Assembly (NCBI RefSeq): GCF_002994745.2
Contig: NC_037090.1
Location: forward strand, 37,133,001 to 37,197,000
Reading direction: 5' to 3'
DNA length: 64,000 bases
Source of the DNA: Rosa chinensis
Lineage: Eukaryota > Streptophyta > Magnoliopsida > Rosales > Rosaceae
Translations under genes and position numbers: made by a program
Shown here: one piece after another, positions 9,428 through 21,826 of the stretch
Layout of the letters: each line of letters starts with the position of its first letter
Position numbering within the stretch: position 1 is the stretch's first letter
Notes under the pieces: generated by a model
Databases searched by the model: none
What the model was told of the DNA's origin: nothing
The model's input: the letters and a program-made list of their open reading frames with translations, nothing else

Positions 9428-12103
9428 TGATACGTGCAAAAGCATTCGCTAATTTAAACCCTGAAAATGTCGAGCGTTAGTATAGGATAAGCAGGGATCG
9501 TTCTAAACTGGGGATTGAGGGTGCTAACATGTGAGACAAAATTAAAGAAAAGAATATACAAATTTACACAATTATAAGAACACATACAAGTTCACACGAA
9601 AATTAGAGGAACAACAAAGAAAGAATTAGAGAGACATACATTTAACACAAAGTTAGAGAGCAAAAGTTATGAAGGAAACAAAATATACAACCTATATATA
9701 TACTACAACTCGAAACAAAGAGAGAATTTAAGTTAGAAAAGGTTTTGGAAATCCTACTCCTATTTATACACATTTACAAGTCATGGTTATATTAGAAATC
9801 CACATACAACAAGGATTACTAGTTCTACACTAATTAGTATTACTTAATTTACAAGAAAACAAATTCCAAACCAAGTCAAACAAGGAATCCCCAGTCAAAA
9901 CTAACTCTAACTACTTTTCCTAAAAATAAGGAATCAATCCCTAAAAAATTGGAGCACACCCTAAAAAATAGGAAAACATCCCTTAAAATAAGGAAACCCT
10001 AACAAAAACATAACAAACTCCTAAATAACACTATTCATGGATGCACTATTCACAAAAGTTAAAGTATATTTTCAGATTATTTACCTTAATATTTACGTTA
10101 ACATGCATCCTAAAAACCTAATTTCGATTTTAATTATTTACACAAACAAGTAAACGCAAGAACAAAGGGGGGTTTTGAAGATTTAAACTATAAATTTTCT
10201 GAAAACAAAAAGAATGAAAATCATTTTTATTTACATAGGTGGGAAAAGAAGAACTTTTGGAAAACAATTTATCAAGAACCTTTCAAGAACAACATATTCA
10301 CGCATCCCTTAATCTTGTTAATTACCATGGAACGATATCAACCAAGAAACAAAGTTACAAGCGCCCAATGTTCCTTATACGACTTCCCTTTACACAATTG
10401 ACCAACGAAGCGCCAAATCAATATATTTCAAATACCAGTATCACACAATCGAAGCGACTCATAATCTCATGCATTCAAATCATTAAGAGCAAGTGAAAGT
10501 TTAGTCAATAAACATGTAAATTCAAGTACTCGAAGCGAATCTTTTCATTACATGCATAATCTGATTTCGACCTTTGTCCAAAGCCTTTACTACTATATTG
10601 AATTAGGGTCACGAAGCGTTAACCTAATTACTAGCTCCAATTACATGCAATCATCCTAAGTTTCGAACCAAAGAACAAGAACACATAAAAGTTTTCTATA
10701 AAACAAAACCAGATTATCAATCCATATTTCGGCAATTAACAAGAATCAAGAACACACAAACAAGTCAACCATAGAAAAGAACATCAAAATTGCATCCAAA
10801 AATCAGAAAGTTAACTCATGGTTTCGGTTTTACACAAAAGCAAATCAAAACAGAAAATCTAACTAACAAGTTACAAAACCGAGAAGAAAACATGAGGAAG
10901 ATGGTATGACCAACCATTGACTACGTCCCAAGGTCCAAAGCAGCTCCAAGGTGGTGGCACAAGGTGAAGATCATGGCAAGATGGAGGATGGCACGGCTAA
11001 GAACTTGCAAGATGCAAAAACCTGAAACTCAAGAGCGAACCGGTGAGAAACGAAATTGTGGAGAATAATGTGTAACCCCTGGATATCTAATACACTAGGT
11101 ATATATAGAAGGACGTCCAAAGAACTCCCAATTCGTTTCTACTTGGTTTCTCCAAAGTTGTGTTGATCTAGGACTTTTCTGTCACAAAACATATTTCCGG
11201 CAGACTTGACCTTAGTACACTAAAACAGCCATAACTTCTTCTAGAAAATATATATGGATGAGCTGTAAAACGTTCTGGAAACTAGACATCTGTATATTTC
11301 CAACTATATAAAGATCATAATTTTCTGAGCTCTGAGATATTTTTCACACTCCGTTGAAGTTGACTGATCTGCACAGGCAGTTTTCTGAATCTGTAATGGA
11401 TTTGACTTTTAAAGCACAAGTTGAGTCCAATTCAGTTTTCCTTTGCATCACATGCCTCTCACATGTCCTCCACGCCTATTTTGCAGATGAAACGTCAAGA
11501 ACTTTCAAGAATCTCATGGCAATTCCAATCCTTACTCAACTAGAAATCCAAACTCCACATTGCTTTGCAATTCAAATTCCTTGAGACTTCCTCCTCATGT
11601 GCATGGCATATGATCTTCTTGAGACTTCTAGATGCTTCATGAACGTTCCAAGACTCTCCTAGCTTCCACAGGTCTCCTAGTACGAGTAGAACTCCATATG
11701 CAAGTAGGGTTCCTAGTTGAATACAAACTTCTTTTCTGCGATTCTTCCATAATCTTCCAGAACCTTCTTGAGTAATCTTTATCCAACAGGGACTCCTTAT
11801 CACACAAGGATTCCTTATCTGAGTAGAATTGGGTTTCCTTGTCCAAGTAGAACTCCTAGTCCAAGTCAACTTCAGACTCCTACTCCAACTGGGATTCATT
11901 TTCCTAGTCAAACTGGGAGAACTTCCATTTCTTCATTTCTTTCCATTTCTGCGCCACTTGTGCCCTCCTTAGTCATCTTTGGACTTTGAGACTCCATTTT
12001 ACCTGTAAAACACTAACTAAGTTAAATTGATCAAGATAAAGGAAATAACTTAGCAAAGTATAGAGTTTAAACATTATTAACATCGCATTTTATGCTCCTA
12101 TCA
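9428..12103 (-). mobile_element. Solo LTR nested in element D
   Basis: The 2676-bp segment starts TGATACGTG and ends CTCCTATCA and is flanked by a perfect TCTAT duplication (9423-9427, 12104-12108). I see no second terminal repeat, primer site or coding domain within, so it is best read as a solo LTR. The minus-strand start TGATAGGAGCATAAAATG resembles LTR starts of Athila/Tat-type gypsy elements, which suggests minus orientation. Confidence 0.75.
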
Positions 12104-12553
12104 TCTATCAATCGGCTAATTCGAGTAAGTTATTTGTTAGCCTTCGTTAGCCGATTTGCATATTCATTCTTCTATTGGCCGATTCGAACATTAATATTCA
12201 TTGGCTTCCATGCATCTATTGACTTGTTGGCCATCATAAGATGTATTCACGTGTTGTCCTACTCAAATTGGCTTGTTCAGGAACAACTTACCTACTTAAA
12301 TGTCGTTTGGTCAAGTTGTCCAGTCACTTACTTACTAGAGCGTGAATATGTAAGCCAACTTATCAATTTGGATTCAGCCATTAAATTTGGTTTGCCAATT
12401 TTATTAAATGGAGACTCAACACTCAAGCTATCAGGAAGTTAATGTGGGACATAAATACAAGAGTTTTCAGAAGTCGATTAGGCGGGCAAGTTGACTCAAA
12501 TTTCTCAACCACTCAGCGACATTCGCCGATGCTTAAGAAACTTAGGGGGGCAA

Positions 12554-13815
12554 TGTTTGTACCCACATTTACATGTCCACTCAGACATAGCTAATGTGCA
12601 TATAGTTATTGAGTGAGTTCTAGTTACAATGAGCCGCTCAGCAAGTAATTGGGCCGACAGCCAGAAATGTTGGCCAATGAATAATTGGACGGTTCATTTA
12701 GTCCAAGACGAGTCCAATACAGCTAGGTCTTTGGTTATCAGTCGGCCCGTGGTCATCAATTCGAAAAGAGATTTATTGTCTAAAAGCCCGTTGTCCAATT
12801 GTTCAAATCGCTCCAATCAGTTTCCAACTCGAACTCAACTTGGGAAGATAATAGCCGATTGACAGAGAAGTTTGACAAGTGATAAAGATGAAATTTGATC
12901 GAGTTAGTATTTCAATCTACTTGAAGTTCACGCCAGCTGATAAGAAGAGTTCCATCCAAGATAGCCTACTTCAAGATTAATTACAGCCGTTGATGACGAC
13001 CATCAGAGCAAATCAAGATAGAGTCCAGCGTCAAGACAGCCGATGATAAGTACTGGAGCTAAATCAAGATAGAGTCACCAAGCCAAGAGGAGGCCGAATT
13101 CCACTCAACTTCGAAGAGTCAAGAGATCAGTTCAAGTCATAAAGCAGCCAATATAAATAGAAGCATCGACAGAAGACATCAGACACACAACTCCAGCCAA
13201 AACTCCATCATGGGTTTCCTTTCATTTTTCTTAGCTCCAGATTAGTTTCATTATCTTTTTAATTTCTTAGTTGTTAGCTTTACTAGTTCAAGTCATTTCC
13301 CTTCGTTTTCTTGTAACCTAGTATCGATATTTCAATTGTTTCTATTGTAACTTTTTTGGTAATAGTTGATAGTTTTGTTGTTCAAAGCCATTTACTTTTT
13401 CACTCTTTACGTTATTGTTCATTTAGTTTCTTGCAATTTACTTTCTTGTTCTTTATTTTTCTGCACTTAATTTAGAGTTTACTTCCTTGCTGATCTTTTA
13501 CTATCGTGTTTATTTCTTGCACTAGGAGTAGGTTTAACGCAATTGTTCGGTTACCAATCACTATTTGCGACTCGTCCATTGAACAACCCAAAAGTCCTGG
13601 TCTCTAAGGCATCGAACCCTCAACCGAGATTGTTCCTTCTTCGGCTTTCAGTCGCTCGACGAAGTCAGAATATGTGCACTTCATCTACTACATCTACAAT
13701 TGCACATTTGGCCTTTTGGCCATGTGCTGGCACGCCCCGCAATATATTCATCGAGAAGGACGTTTGTTCCTTGATCTCTCAGCAATCTTGGCCAAGGTGA
13801 TTTTCAGAGGCAATA
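12554..13815 (+). repeat. 3' LTR of element D
   Basis: Starts TGTTTGTACCC right after the polypurine tract (AGGGGGGCAA, 12544-12553) and ends CAATA where the 5' LTR has CAACA. TATA box TATAAATA at 13152-13159. A 3-bp deletion relative to the 5' LTR lies near 13670. Confidence 0.9.
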
Positions 13816-14162
13816 GAAGTCCCATGGCTTTGGGCATGAGGAAGGAGGAAGTCGTTCTTCCCCATGGTGATGGTTCATGGAGATTGGGGTTGGATTTTGG
13901 TTTGTGAGAAATTGGGAATGAAAATCTTAACCCTAGGATTGGATTTTTAGGGGAAGGTGAAAGGCGTGATCTTTGCTAGAGAAACATTGGGAATAGAGCA
14001 AGGCATCAAATTTGGAGTCGGAAGAAGTTGCCGGGTATGAAAGATTGACCGGAAGATAAGTATCGGAGAGCGAGGAAGATTAAGAGCACTTATTAAGGTA
14101 GAGACTAACTTGGTTCGGTGATAGCCACAATGGTAATCTCCATGTAAACTCATTCAACCATA

Positions 14163-14205
<43 letters not shown>

Positions 14206-15001
14206 CTTACAAGAAGACAAAGACAAAATGTATATATTAAACACACCAAGGACACTCGACGTACAAACAGCCAAAGCCCACAAATTGGACAAAGGCATGA
14301 AAGCTTTGAAGTACGTCCTTTTGTTTGAGAGAAACGCAATCAACACAATATTCCAAACATAATTCAAGCCTAAGAATCAAAATTCAAGCGTAAAAGTCTA
14401 GGTCATTTTAAAATTTACGACTACATGCAAAACCAAAAACACGATAACCCAACCCAATCAAAAATCATTCGACAAAGCAATAAAAAAGCATAGATTCACT
14501 CATAGTAATAACAAGTCTAAGATGAACAAACATACTCTATATTCGTTCATAGTGGTTGAGTTCGTCTAAATTGCCTCTGTCAGCTCCAATCGCACGAATG
14601 ATGCTAGAGGTGAAGAGTTTAGCAGTTTTTGGAGTTTATCAAATAGGACGTGAAGCAGAAAAGAAGTGATTGAGGAGGTGAAGTGAGAAAAAATAGGTGT
14701 TTTATTTATTTTATTCTCTCTTTTTTATTAAGAATATATAGTGAGAGATTTATCCGCCTCTATTAGTAAAAATTTGATAAACTAGCGCTAAATATATTCT
14801 AGGCTACAAAAATTTTAGCTCCAAAAATTTTAATTTGGCGCCAAATCAATGAGGGAGGATCCATGCCGTCTCTATTAGTATTAGAAACAAATTTCTATCA
14901 TCTCTATTAATATTAGAGACACACAATAAAAACTTGTCTCTAATAAAAGAAGTAGAGACAACTTTATTAATTCATCTCTAAAGCGTATATTTGGTGTAGT
15001 G
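13816..15001 (-). other. CACTA-1 right part, non-coding
   Basis: This stretch resumes CACTA-1 after element D. The first 120 bases can be read in frame with the coiled-coil protein at 4527-4972; the rest is AT-rich with subterminal repeats near the end and the terminus at 15001. No complete gene is present. Confidence 0.5.
14167..14202. repeat. (AT)n microsatellite
   Basis: An uninterrupted run of about 18 AT units. Confidence 0.95.
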
Positions 15002-15422
15002 GGAATGGTGAAATTGTGTATTGAGATGTGACTATAAAATTTCATTTGTTGAGATACCGTGAGTCTAGTATGACCATTTTAATTTGTGGTTTAAGATATG
15101 ATAGTTTGTGTATGGATATCTATGTAATGACCGGTGAAATCAGTGTGATGATCTTTGTAAAAAGGATGCGGGAACATCTGTGTGATGACCAGTGAAATCT
15201 TGTGATAATCAGTGTGTTGAGGAAAAATTTGCACACAGTGAGCGTAAATGTCATCCAACAAATTTCACTCATATTCATTTAGTGAATAGAGTTTTAATTA
15301 TTTCGAGTTCGACCCATTCAGGACAGAATGTGTCTCTTAATTATCCCTTCTTACGGGAAAACACCCTTTGATTCTATTTATGGAGAAACCAATTGATGAG
15401 ATGTGTGTTTGTTTGTTTTTGC

Positions 15423-15946
15423 GGCTGCACCTGGATATTTGAATGGGTTGCCTACGTACCCTTGGAGAGAGATCAAGCCACTCGTAGTTCAAGAATTCCA
15501 ATGGGTGAATGACCCATTGGAGGGTATTGCTTTTTGGAATGTGAATAGTGTTTGGACGAATTTGGTGTAAGTGAACCAGGGATTCGATTTATGTCTGAGG
15601 ACATTTTGGGAATGATTTGACTTTTCTAGTGTTTGGATGAATTTGACTGATGAGGTTAGGGATTTAGATCGGATGAACCAGGGAGCCAGGGATTCTGTTT
15701 GGATTTGCGGTTGCATCTAGTGGGTTGCTAGATTGCCTACATACCCTCGAGGAGGGATCAAACCGTTGTAGTTCTTGAGAATTTGTATTTCTAGTGTTGG
15801 GAGATTTTGACTAGAGTCAGTGATTCAATTTAGGACTAGCTGAATTTGACTGGTGGAGTCAGGGATTCTATTTGAAATTGTGGTTGCATCTAGTGGGCCG
15901 CTAGATTGCCTACGTACCCATTGTGGGATCAAACCGACCGTAGTTC
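15423..15946 (-). other. Three copies of the F-family pseudoknot module
   Basis: Copies lie at 15423-15490, 15709-15774 and 15882-15946. In plus-strand notation each has GGYT, a hairpin, CTACR, a CCC/GGG hairpin, ARCC and YGTAG. Pairs are GGCT/AGCC with CTACG/CGTAG; GGTT/AACC with CTACA/TGTAG; and GGTT/AACC with CTACG/CGTAG. Confidence 0.7.
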
Positions 15947-16740
15947 ATAAATTGTATTTCTTGGTTTTGTACCAACTTTTGTGTTCGACGGATGTATATA
16001 TGTTTTATTTTGAATCCGTCAAATGTATTCCTTTTGGACACCCAATTTGTTAGAGTGTCCTTTGACTTGATCTGAGGACCCGATGTACAGAGCTTTGCAG
16101 TGGGCCCAAGATTTGGAAATCGGCTTTATGCTGCGTATGCTCTTGTCGACGAACAAATTAATTGGGCTCGAGCTTCAAAATAAGTGGGCTCAAGTAAATA
16201 ATTGATTTGGACACCCATTGCGAAGAGTTGAGCTTTACGTCGAGTCATTGCTTGACATTTTGACGAGTCGGGTTTTCAATTTGGAGCTCAAGATTTGAAG
16301 TGAACCTCTGTAAACTGGGCTTACTTCCGTTTCTTTTGTAGGAGGCCCAATAAACTAAATTTGAAGTCTTCAGACTTTTCCTCATGCTACTCTTCAAGTT
16401 AAATTAATCAATGAAAAATTATGATCCATTAATTAATTAGCCTTCATTGCTCAGTGCTTGAATTCATGTGATTCATCAAATTCACCACCTGCTGAGTTCT
16501 TGTCTTTTGTAACATTAATCAAATATCAAGCAATCATGGTTTGCTTCAGAGGCTTTTGTTTGGGCAAGGAGGAAAGCATGTGCATATGGGCACCAAAAAT
16601 CTTGGTGAATAGCTTCTCAGTTTTTCATATGTTGCTATACCTTTCTTTTTGTTACATTGTATTTGTATAATTTGATTTCTCCTTCCATGAAAGCGTAAAG
16701 GCTGTGAGTAATTGAAGTAACACAGCAGCGTCATTATGGA

Positions 16741-17175
16741 GGGAGCTCGTAGCATTGAAACCCAGTTGTTCAAGAAAAACTATGCTTATTCCAATGCATT
16801 AAACATCGTAGCACCAAAGAACAGCAACAACACCATTTTTAAGAGTCTTTAAACATTAAAACTTGGCTGTTCATGAACAACCATTTTGTTTTAATGCAAT
16901 GAATTTTGGGGCATTCAAGACCCTTTAAAGAACTCTAATAGTTGTGGTCGTTCATGAACGGCCTATTAGAGTTTTTGGAGCATCCATATTAAGAACACCG
17001 CACCATCTCAGAGAAGCTTTAAACATCGAAACGCAGTTGTGAACAACCATTTTTTTTGTTCCAATGTTTTGAGCCTGAGAGCATTTAAAGCCAGCAGCAG
17101 TAGTATCGTCATCATTTCGAAAGGCTTATAAGGACTCCAATAGTTGTGATCGTTCATGAACAGCCTATTGGAGTT
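16741..17175 (-). other. Array of long stem-loops in the solo LTR
   Basis: Successive inverted repeats include CATTAAAAC/GTTTTAATG (16854-16862, 16888-16896), AACTCTAATAG/CTATTAGAGTT (16931-16941, 16963-16973) and ACTCCAATAG/CTATTGGAGT (17134-17143, 17165-17174). Loops of three contain the palindrome GTTCATGAAC. The last two stems differ by a T:A to C:G swap that keeps pairing. Confidence 0.6.
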
Positions 17176-20100
17176 TTGAGCTTTGAGGCAACACAAGACA
17201 CGCAGCAGAGCCATTTGGATTAGTTGGAGAAATTTGAAGTGCAGAAGAGGCGTACTTTTTCTGTGTCAAGAACATCATCTGGAAAATTAATGTAAGAAAA
17301 TTAACCACAGATGCAGCCGTATACCTGCAGCTCTTTGTTTCTTCTTTCTCCAATGAAACTTAGCCTTCTTGCTACCCTGACGTTTCACCTCTCCTTTTTT
17401 ACGACTATTATTTTATGCTGCGTATTCTCTGCTTTTTTATTCTCTGTGTATTTCTTTTCTTTCTGCTCTCCTCTCACTATAGCTTTTTCTGCTCTCCTGT
17501 TTCTTTGCTGCGTACACTCTCCTTTTTATAGGCAATTGAGAGGGAGTTGGTTTTTTTGATCAGATGAGCTTGCATTTAAATTTGAACACGGACGTTCAAG
17601 TTTCAATCTATGTTGACCCAATCTTCATGTGCAGTTAAAGCTCTTATCTCATTTGACCGACTCATGAATCCTCTATTTTGATTGCATATAAATTTGAATA
17701 CTTGTTGATAAGCTCACAAGTTCAAAATGATTTATAGTTAAAGCCGGCAATCTCCATTTCTTGTTGGCTTGCTATTTGTATTCCTTTTGAGATAACCATA
17801 GAGAAAAATTAACCAATCACATCAAGAGGTGCAATTAGTTTTGGCCTTCCTCCATATTTATCTCCTTTTGGTTTGAACGCTTCTAATCAATCAATTACAT
17901 GAAATTGATTTGCTTATCTTGTGGCCAAATGAACTTACATATTTGTTGCTTTGGGCTCCAATTTTCATCAAACTAGACTTTTGAAGTTAATTTTTTTTTT
18001 TTTTGTCTCAACAGTGTGATGATCGCTATGTAAAGGGGGTCGAATTGTTATTAAGTTAACAACGAGCGAGAGGGTTGCTGTAGTGATTCTCTATGAAGGA
18101 GGTATATTTGTTACTAAGTTAACAACTAATGACATAGTAATCGTGATGATCGGAGCTACCTACAGATGTGAGAGCATGGAGTTGGATGATTACTATGATT
18201 AGAACTGATTGTTTTAATGTAACTCCCTGAACTAAACTATATGCAGGAGCTATTATGAATTGATTTACCCTTGTTGGATTTTGTGATTGTGCCTTGCTTT
18301 CTTCTTAGTTTTACTGTTGAGGGTCTGAGTGATTTGAAGGGCCATATATAGTGGTGATGAGTGTTCCCTGTGGGGACAATAGGAATGTGATTTCATTGAT
18401 TTTCACTTTTGATGTCAAGTCGATGACAAGGGCTTCCTGTGGGGAGGAAAGGAGTGTGATTTTGTAACTCGCCATAGTGCGTTAAAATGGTTCAAACATT
18501 ACTTGGAGTGGTTTTGGTTTGATTGAAATTTGTGTAATTTTTAGTCATGAGTTGACTTATGTAAGCATGATATGGAAGGATATGAAACTAATGGTTGTAG
18601 CGAGATATGTTTATTGTTGTTTAGATTGAGGTGACTTAAGCATGTGTTCTGCTTTATGGTTTCGAGTTTACTCATACAAGCTTTCATAAGTGAATGATCT
18701 TCACTTCGCGGGAACAACAAAAACCACCATCTCGCTCTTTCCTAAGCTTACCAGGTTTGTTGTGTGGCAACCCGGTGCACTATTCGATAATGTAAGGGTT
18801 AATCCTATAGGTCAAGGAAATCATGGTTGAAGTTGAAGTCTAGCGATCACGGTGGTAGGAATCGGAAGCTATTTTGCGCACTGATTTTATTAGACTTCCA
18901 TGCATTTTGTGGTATGCTCATAATAAGTGTTTACTTCATTATTATTTTGTTAACGCAACTTAATTCGAAATCTTTGTGTAATGTAGTATGTAACTCTAAA
19001 GAATGAGTCTGTATTTACATTGAGGGTTCGGGACATCGTTAGTTGCCTTGTTTAAAGGAAAATTTATTTGGTATTTAGTGTTGATGTTCGCGCGAACCAT
19101 CACGTCCAAAGTACTTGTGTTTGATTGAATCTATAGAAGGAAAACCGAAAGAGGTAGACAACTTTATGTTACAGTTTGTTGAGTGTAGATGCATATCAAA
19201 CCAACATTAGGAATATCTGGAAATTTAAGGAGAACTGTTAAGAGCTCAGATTACCAAAAATGTTACTTTAGATTAGATAATGATTTTCTATTAGCTAGCT
19301 AGGGTCTCCAACTTCCTCACATCATTGCATTATTTTCTTAGTATTCCAATGATGCTCTAATTTTGGATGGATTCTAGTTATGACTTATGAGAAACTAGTG
19401 ATGGATTAATAGATGACTGGCTTTTTGTTTTTTTTTTCCAGAAACCAAGCTATTTATGCGCTTTCCGTTTTTCTTCTTCCATCTCATAATACACTACACC
19501 AAAAATCGCATCAGACAACGGCAGAAAACCGATGTGGGATTTGGAGTCCCACCGTTGTAAAGTGAGCCGTTGTCTGATGAAAAATCAGACAACGGTGGAA
19601 AACAGTTGTGTGATAAACATACAGACAACAGGTTTATGTTATAACTGTTGTGTGATAGCTCGGCAGATGCGAAGCGCAGCTACGCAGCAGTCGAGGCGCT
19701 GTCTTCAGACAACAGTGCCAGTTTTAAGCTGTTGTTTGTTAAGCATATCAGACAACATTTTTTTATTTTGTCTGTTGTCTGATTGATCTTCAAACTTCAG
19801 TTCTTGGACTATATCTGTTGTGTGATTAACTTTAGGATAACAGAGTTCAATTAATTCTGTTGTCTGAGTATAAATCAGAAGACACTGATTCGTTAAAAAC
19901 CGATGTGTGATATGATTGATTACAATGTGTTTTTGTCCCATTTTTGGCCATTCAGACAACAGGCAATGATCATTATATCTAATCTGTTGTGTGATCATTT
20001 GAACATCTCATTCCTGAATTACATTGTGCATTCATTTGGTCCATTTACCAAATGAACAGTACTCTATCAAATACAAATTAACATAGCAAACCATCAAATG

Positions 20101-20358
20101 ATTCATATAACCAATACTTTAAACTTCAAAAGCAAAAGGGGTGCATTTCCCAATCATTGAAGCCAACATTTTACACAAGAAAAGCATTCTAGTGCATGCC
20201 CATCTACTTGGGACATCAAAAAACTGATACACATATATATATTGTTCCAAACCATGCCACACATTGTGCATGACAATGTACCAGCAGAGAAGCACAAAAA
20301 AGATGCTTTCCTTATCTAAAATGTACCAGCAACAAGCGCGCTACTTCATGACTCGTGC

Positions 20359-20690
20359 TCATGTGTTGACAACAAACTTCCCCCACTTATTTCGCACTTG
20401 ATCAATATCCGCTTGGGTGTATTGGCTGCTGCCTCTCCTCTCCTACTGAACATCTTTAACAGCCTCTAGCCTATAAAGTTTTCCAGCTTTCCAAATTGGA
20501 CCTTCTGCCTTGAATTCCAGATTTACATGGGGACCTTTTATGATGTTACCAAACAATTCCAAAACCTAATTCTCAAGTACATCAAGAGATTCTGCATCGA
20601 GTACAATATCACAATGAATATATATTTTGACATCGGACTCTGGAGCATTAAAAAGCAGGATATTATATGTCAATGTAATAACAATGGCTC
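20359..20690 (-). pseudogene. Captured coding fragment of unknown identity
   Basis: Minus-strand translation from about 20690 to a stop at 20359-20361 gives a protein-like sequence with motifs LFNAPESDVKIYIHCDIV, GPHVNLEFKAEGPIWKAGKL and QYTQADIDQVRNKWGKF. Two in-frame TAG codons interrupt it (after VLEN and after KDVQ). Composition and continuity look like a former C-terminal exon, and it lies on the same strand as the IPT9 segment. I do not recognise the family; a diverged transposon protein is also possible. Confidence 0.45.
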
Positions 20691-21077
20691 AATAACAGCA
20701 TACAAAATTCCATCTACATTATAATAACAACTGCCAAAACACTATGATTTCTAACGGCCCAAGGCCTCATTGAAAAGTGCTAGTGAAATTATTTTCAGAT
20801 TCAGAAACCAAAATATACCCTAGATCTCTCCAGCACGTTGCCTATTTTGAATTCCCACTATGATTTCTAACGGCCCAAAGGCCTCATCCAAAAGTCCTAG
20901 TGAAATTATTTTCGGCTTCATTGCCTATTTAGAATTCTAGGTATCAGAATAGTCACTATGAACACCATTACTGACAAACCCACAATGCTTAATTGTGTTC
21001 TCCTACATCAACCTCTGGTCCTCTACAAGTTCCCAGAATCAAATATGATAATGAACAAAACAAAATCCCTGGCCTAA

Positions 21078-21449
21078 GAGCATCTTTAGCAGACTCTCTA
21101 TTTTGGCTCCTAAGCTATTTTGGAGAGCATGTTTAGCTTTTTATCTATTTTAGCAGCTGCACCAGACTCCTAAGTGGCTCTCCATTATAACTTTTAGCTA
21201 TCTCGCTCCTAAATATAGAGAGCGAGATGAGGCTCTCTATAATTTAAAACATTCCTTTTAAGCTATTTTATGTAATTTATAAATAATTTAAACTATTTAT
21301 TATTCATTTAAAAAATAATATAAATTCAAAACTAGCTAGAATAGAGAGCACTGGTGCAGACGTATTTCTAAAGTGGCTAGCTAAAATGACTTTTTAGCTA
21401 CTTTGGCTAAAATTTAACTAAAAAATGGCTAGCATTGCTAAAGATGCTC
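21078..21449. mobile_element. Tourist-like MITE (PIF/Harbinger type)
   Basis: Terminal inverted repeats GAGCATCTTTAGCA and TGCTAAAGATGCTC flank 372 bp of AT-rich non-coding DNA, with TAA duplicated on both sides (21075-21077, 21450-21452). TAA/TTA duplication and size fit a Tourist-like MITE, inserted within CACTA-2. Confidence 0.8.
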
Positions 21450-21826
21450 TAACAAATGTAATCTAATTGATAACAAAATGAGAATGTTACCCTTTGGAAC
21501 AAATTTGAAAGCAACAAGTACTAATGCTGAGGATGGTGGCACTCATGTACTTTTCTTTCTTGTATTACTTGATCTTTTACCAAGTAAATTCAAATGGATA
21601 ACTCCTAAAAGATATTTGCAAAATGTCTCTTTGTTCCCCCTAACCCAATGGTTTTATCAGATGTTGCTTTTATAAAAGGTATTAGCAATATTTATTGAGC
21701 ATGTCCAAAAAGTTGGCTTATGGCTTTTTTTACAGATTTATTTATTTTATACATATATATATATATATATATATATATTATTCAAATGAGCTTTCAAGAC
21801 AGAATTGTAGAGAAAAAATGCATTAC

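Larger units (their letters stand above)
4973..13815 (+). mobile_element. Pol-less LTR retrotransposon D (LARD-like)
   Basis: Two 1.26-kb LTRs (4973-6237, 12554-13815) flank an interior with a primer site, a gag-position coding region and a polypurine tract but no protease, RT, RNase H or integrase. The target duplication GAAGT is perfect (4968-4972 and 13816-13820). Removing the nested solo LTR (9428-12103) leaves about 6.2 kb. It must depend on enzymes from another element. Its primer site is nearly that of element F. Confidence 0.9.
4311..15001 (-). mobile_element. CACTA-1 transposon remnant, split by element D
   Basis: The right terminus is TTTGGTGTAGTG at 14990-15001, the mirror of the CACTACACCAAA end of CACTA-2. 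Inside it (14740-14990) are inverted copies of a motif around TCTCTATTA/TAATATTAGAGACA, the subterminal repeats expected of CACTA elements. The left terminus is lost or beyond copia A. Element D (4973-13815) interrupts it with a perfect GAAGT duplication, so CACTA-1 sequence here is 4311-4972 plus 13816-15001. Confidence 0.6.
15215..18013 (-). mobile_element. Solo LTR of the element F family
   Basis: It begins TGTTGAGG and ends TCTCAACA (2799 bp). The first 280 bases align with the left LTR of element F (55924 onward), including CACACAGTRAGCGTAAATG, and three copies of the F-family structural module follow (15423-15946). A minus-strand TATAAAA lies at 17524-17530. No interior or second LTR is present. 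The target duplication is ambiguous, because the flanks are GTGTG-like repeats. Confidence 0.75.
15002..19110 (+). mobile_element. Old gypsy-type LTR fragment, split by a solo LTR
   Basis: The pieces 15002-15214 and 18014 to about 19110 share blocks with the reverse complement of 41169-42600, for example CAACCCGGTGCACTATTC at 18769 against GAATAGTGCACCGGGTTG at 41186, and CTGAACTAAACTATATGCAGG near 18222 against repeats at 41617-41800. Both look like long LTRs of one family, possibly Tekay/Del-like, in opposite orientations. CACTA-1 ends inside its left side. Right end approximate. No protein-coding sequence seen. Confidence 0.5.

Noticed and set aside
14154..14339. Open frame with a Tyr-Ile run
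   Set aside because: Created by the AT microsatellite; no coding support.
15210..18018. A clean 5-bp target duplication for the solo LTR
   Set aside because: Left flank CAGTG and right flank GTGTG do not match, and GTG repeats make alternative placements possible.
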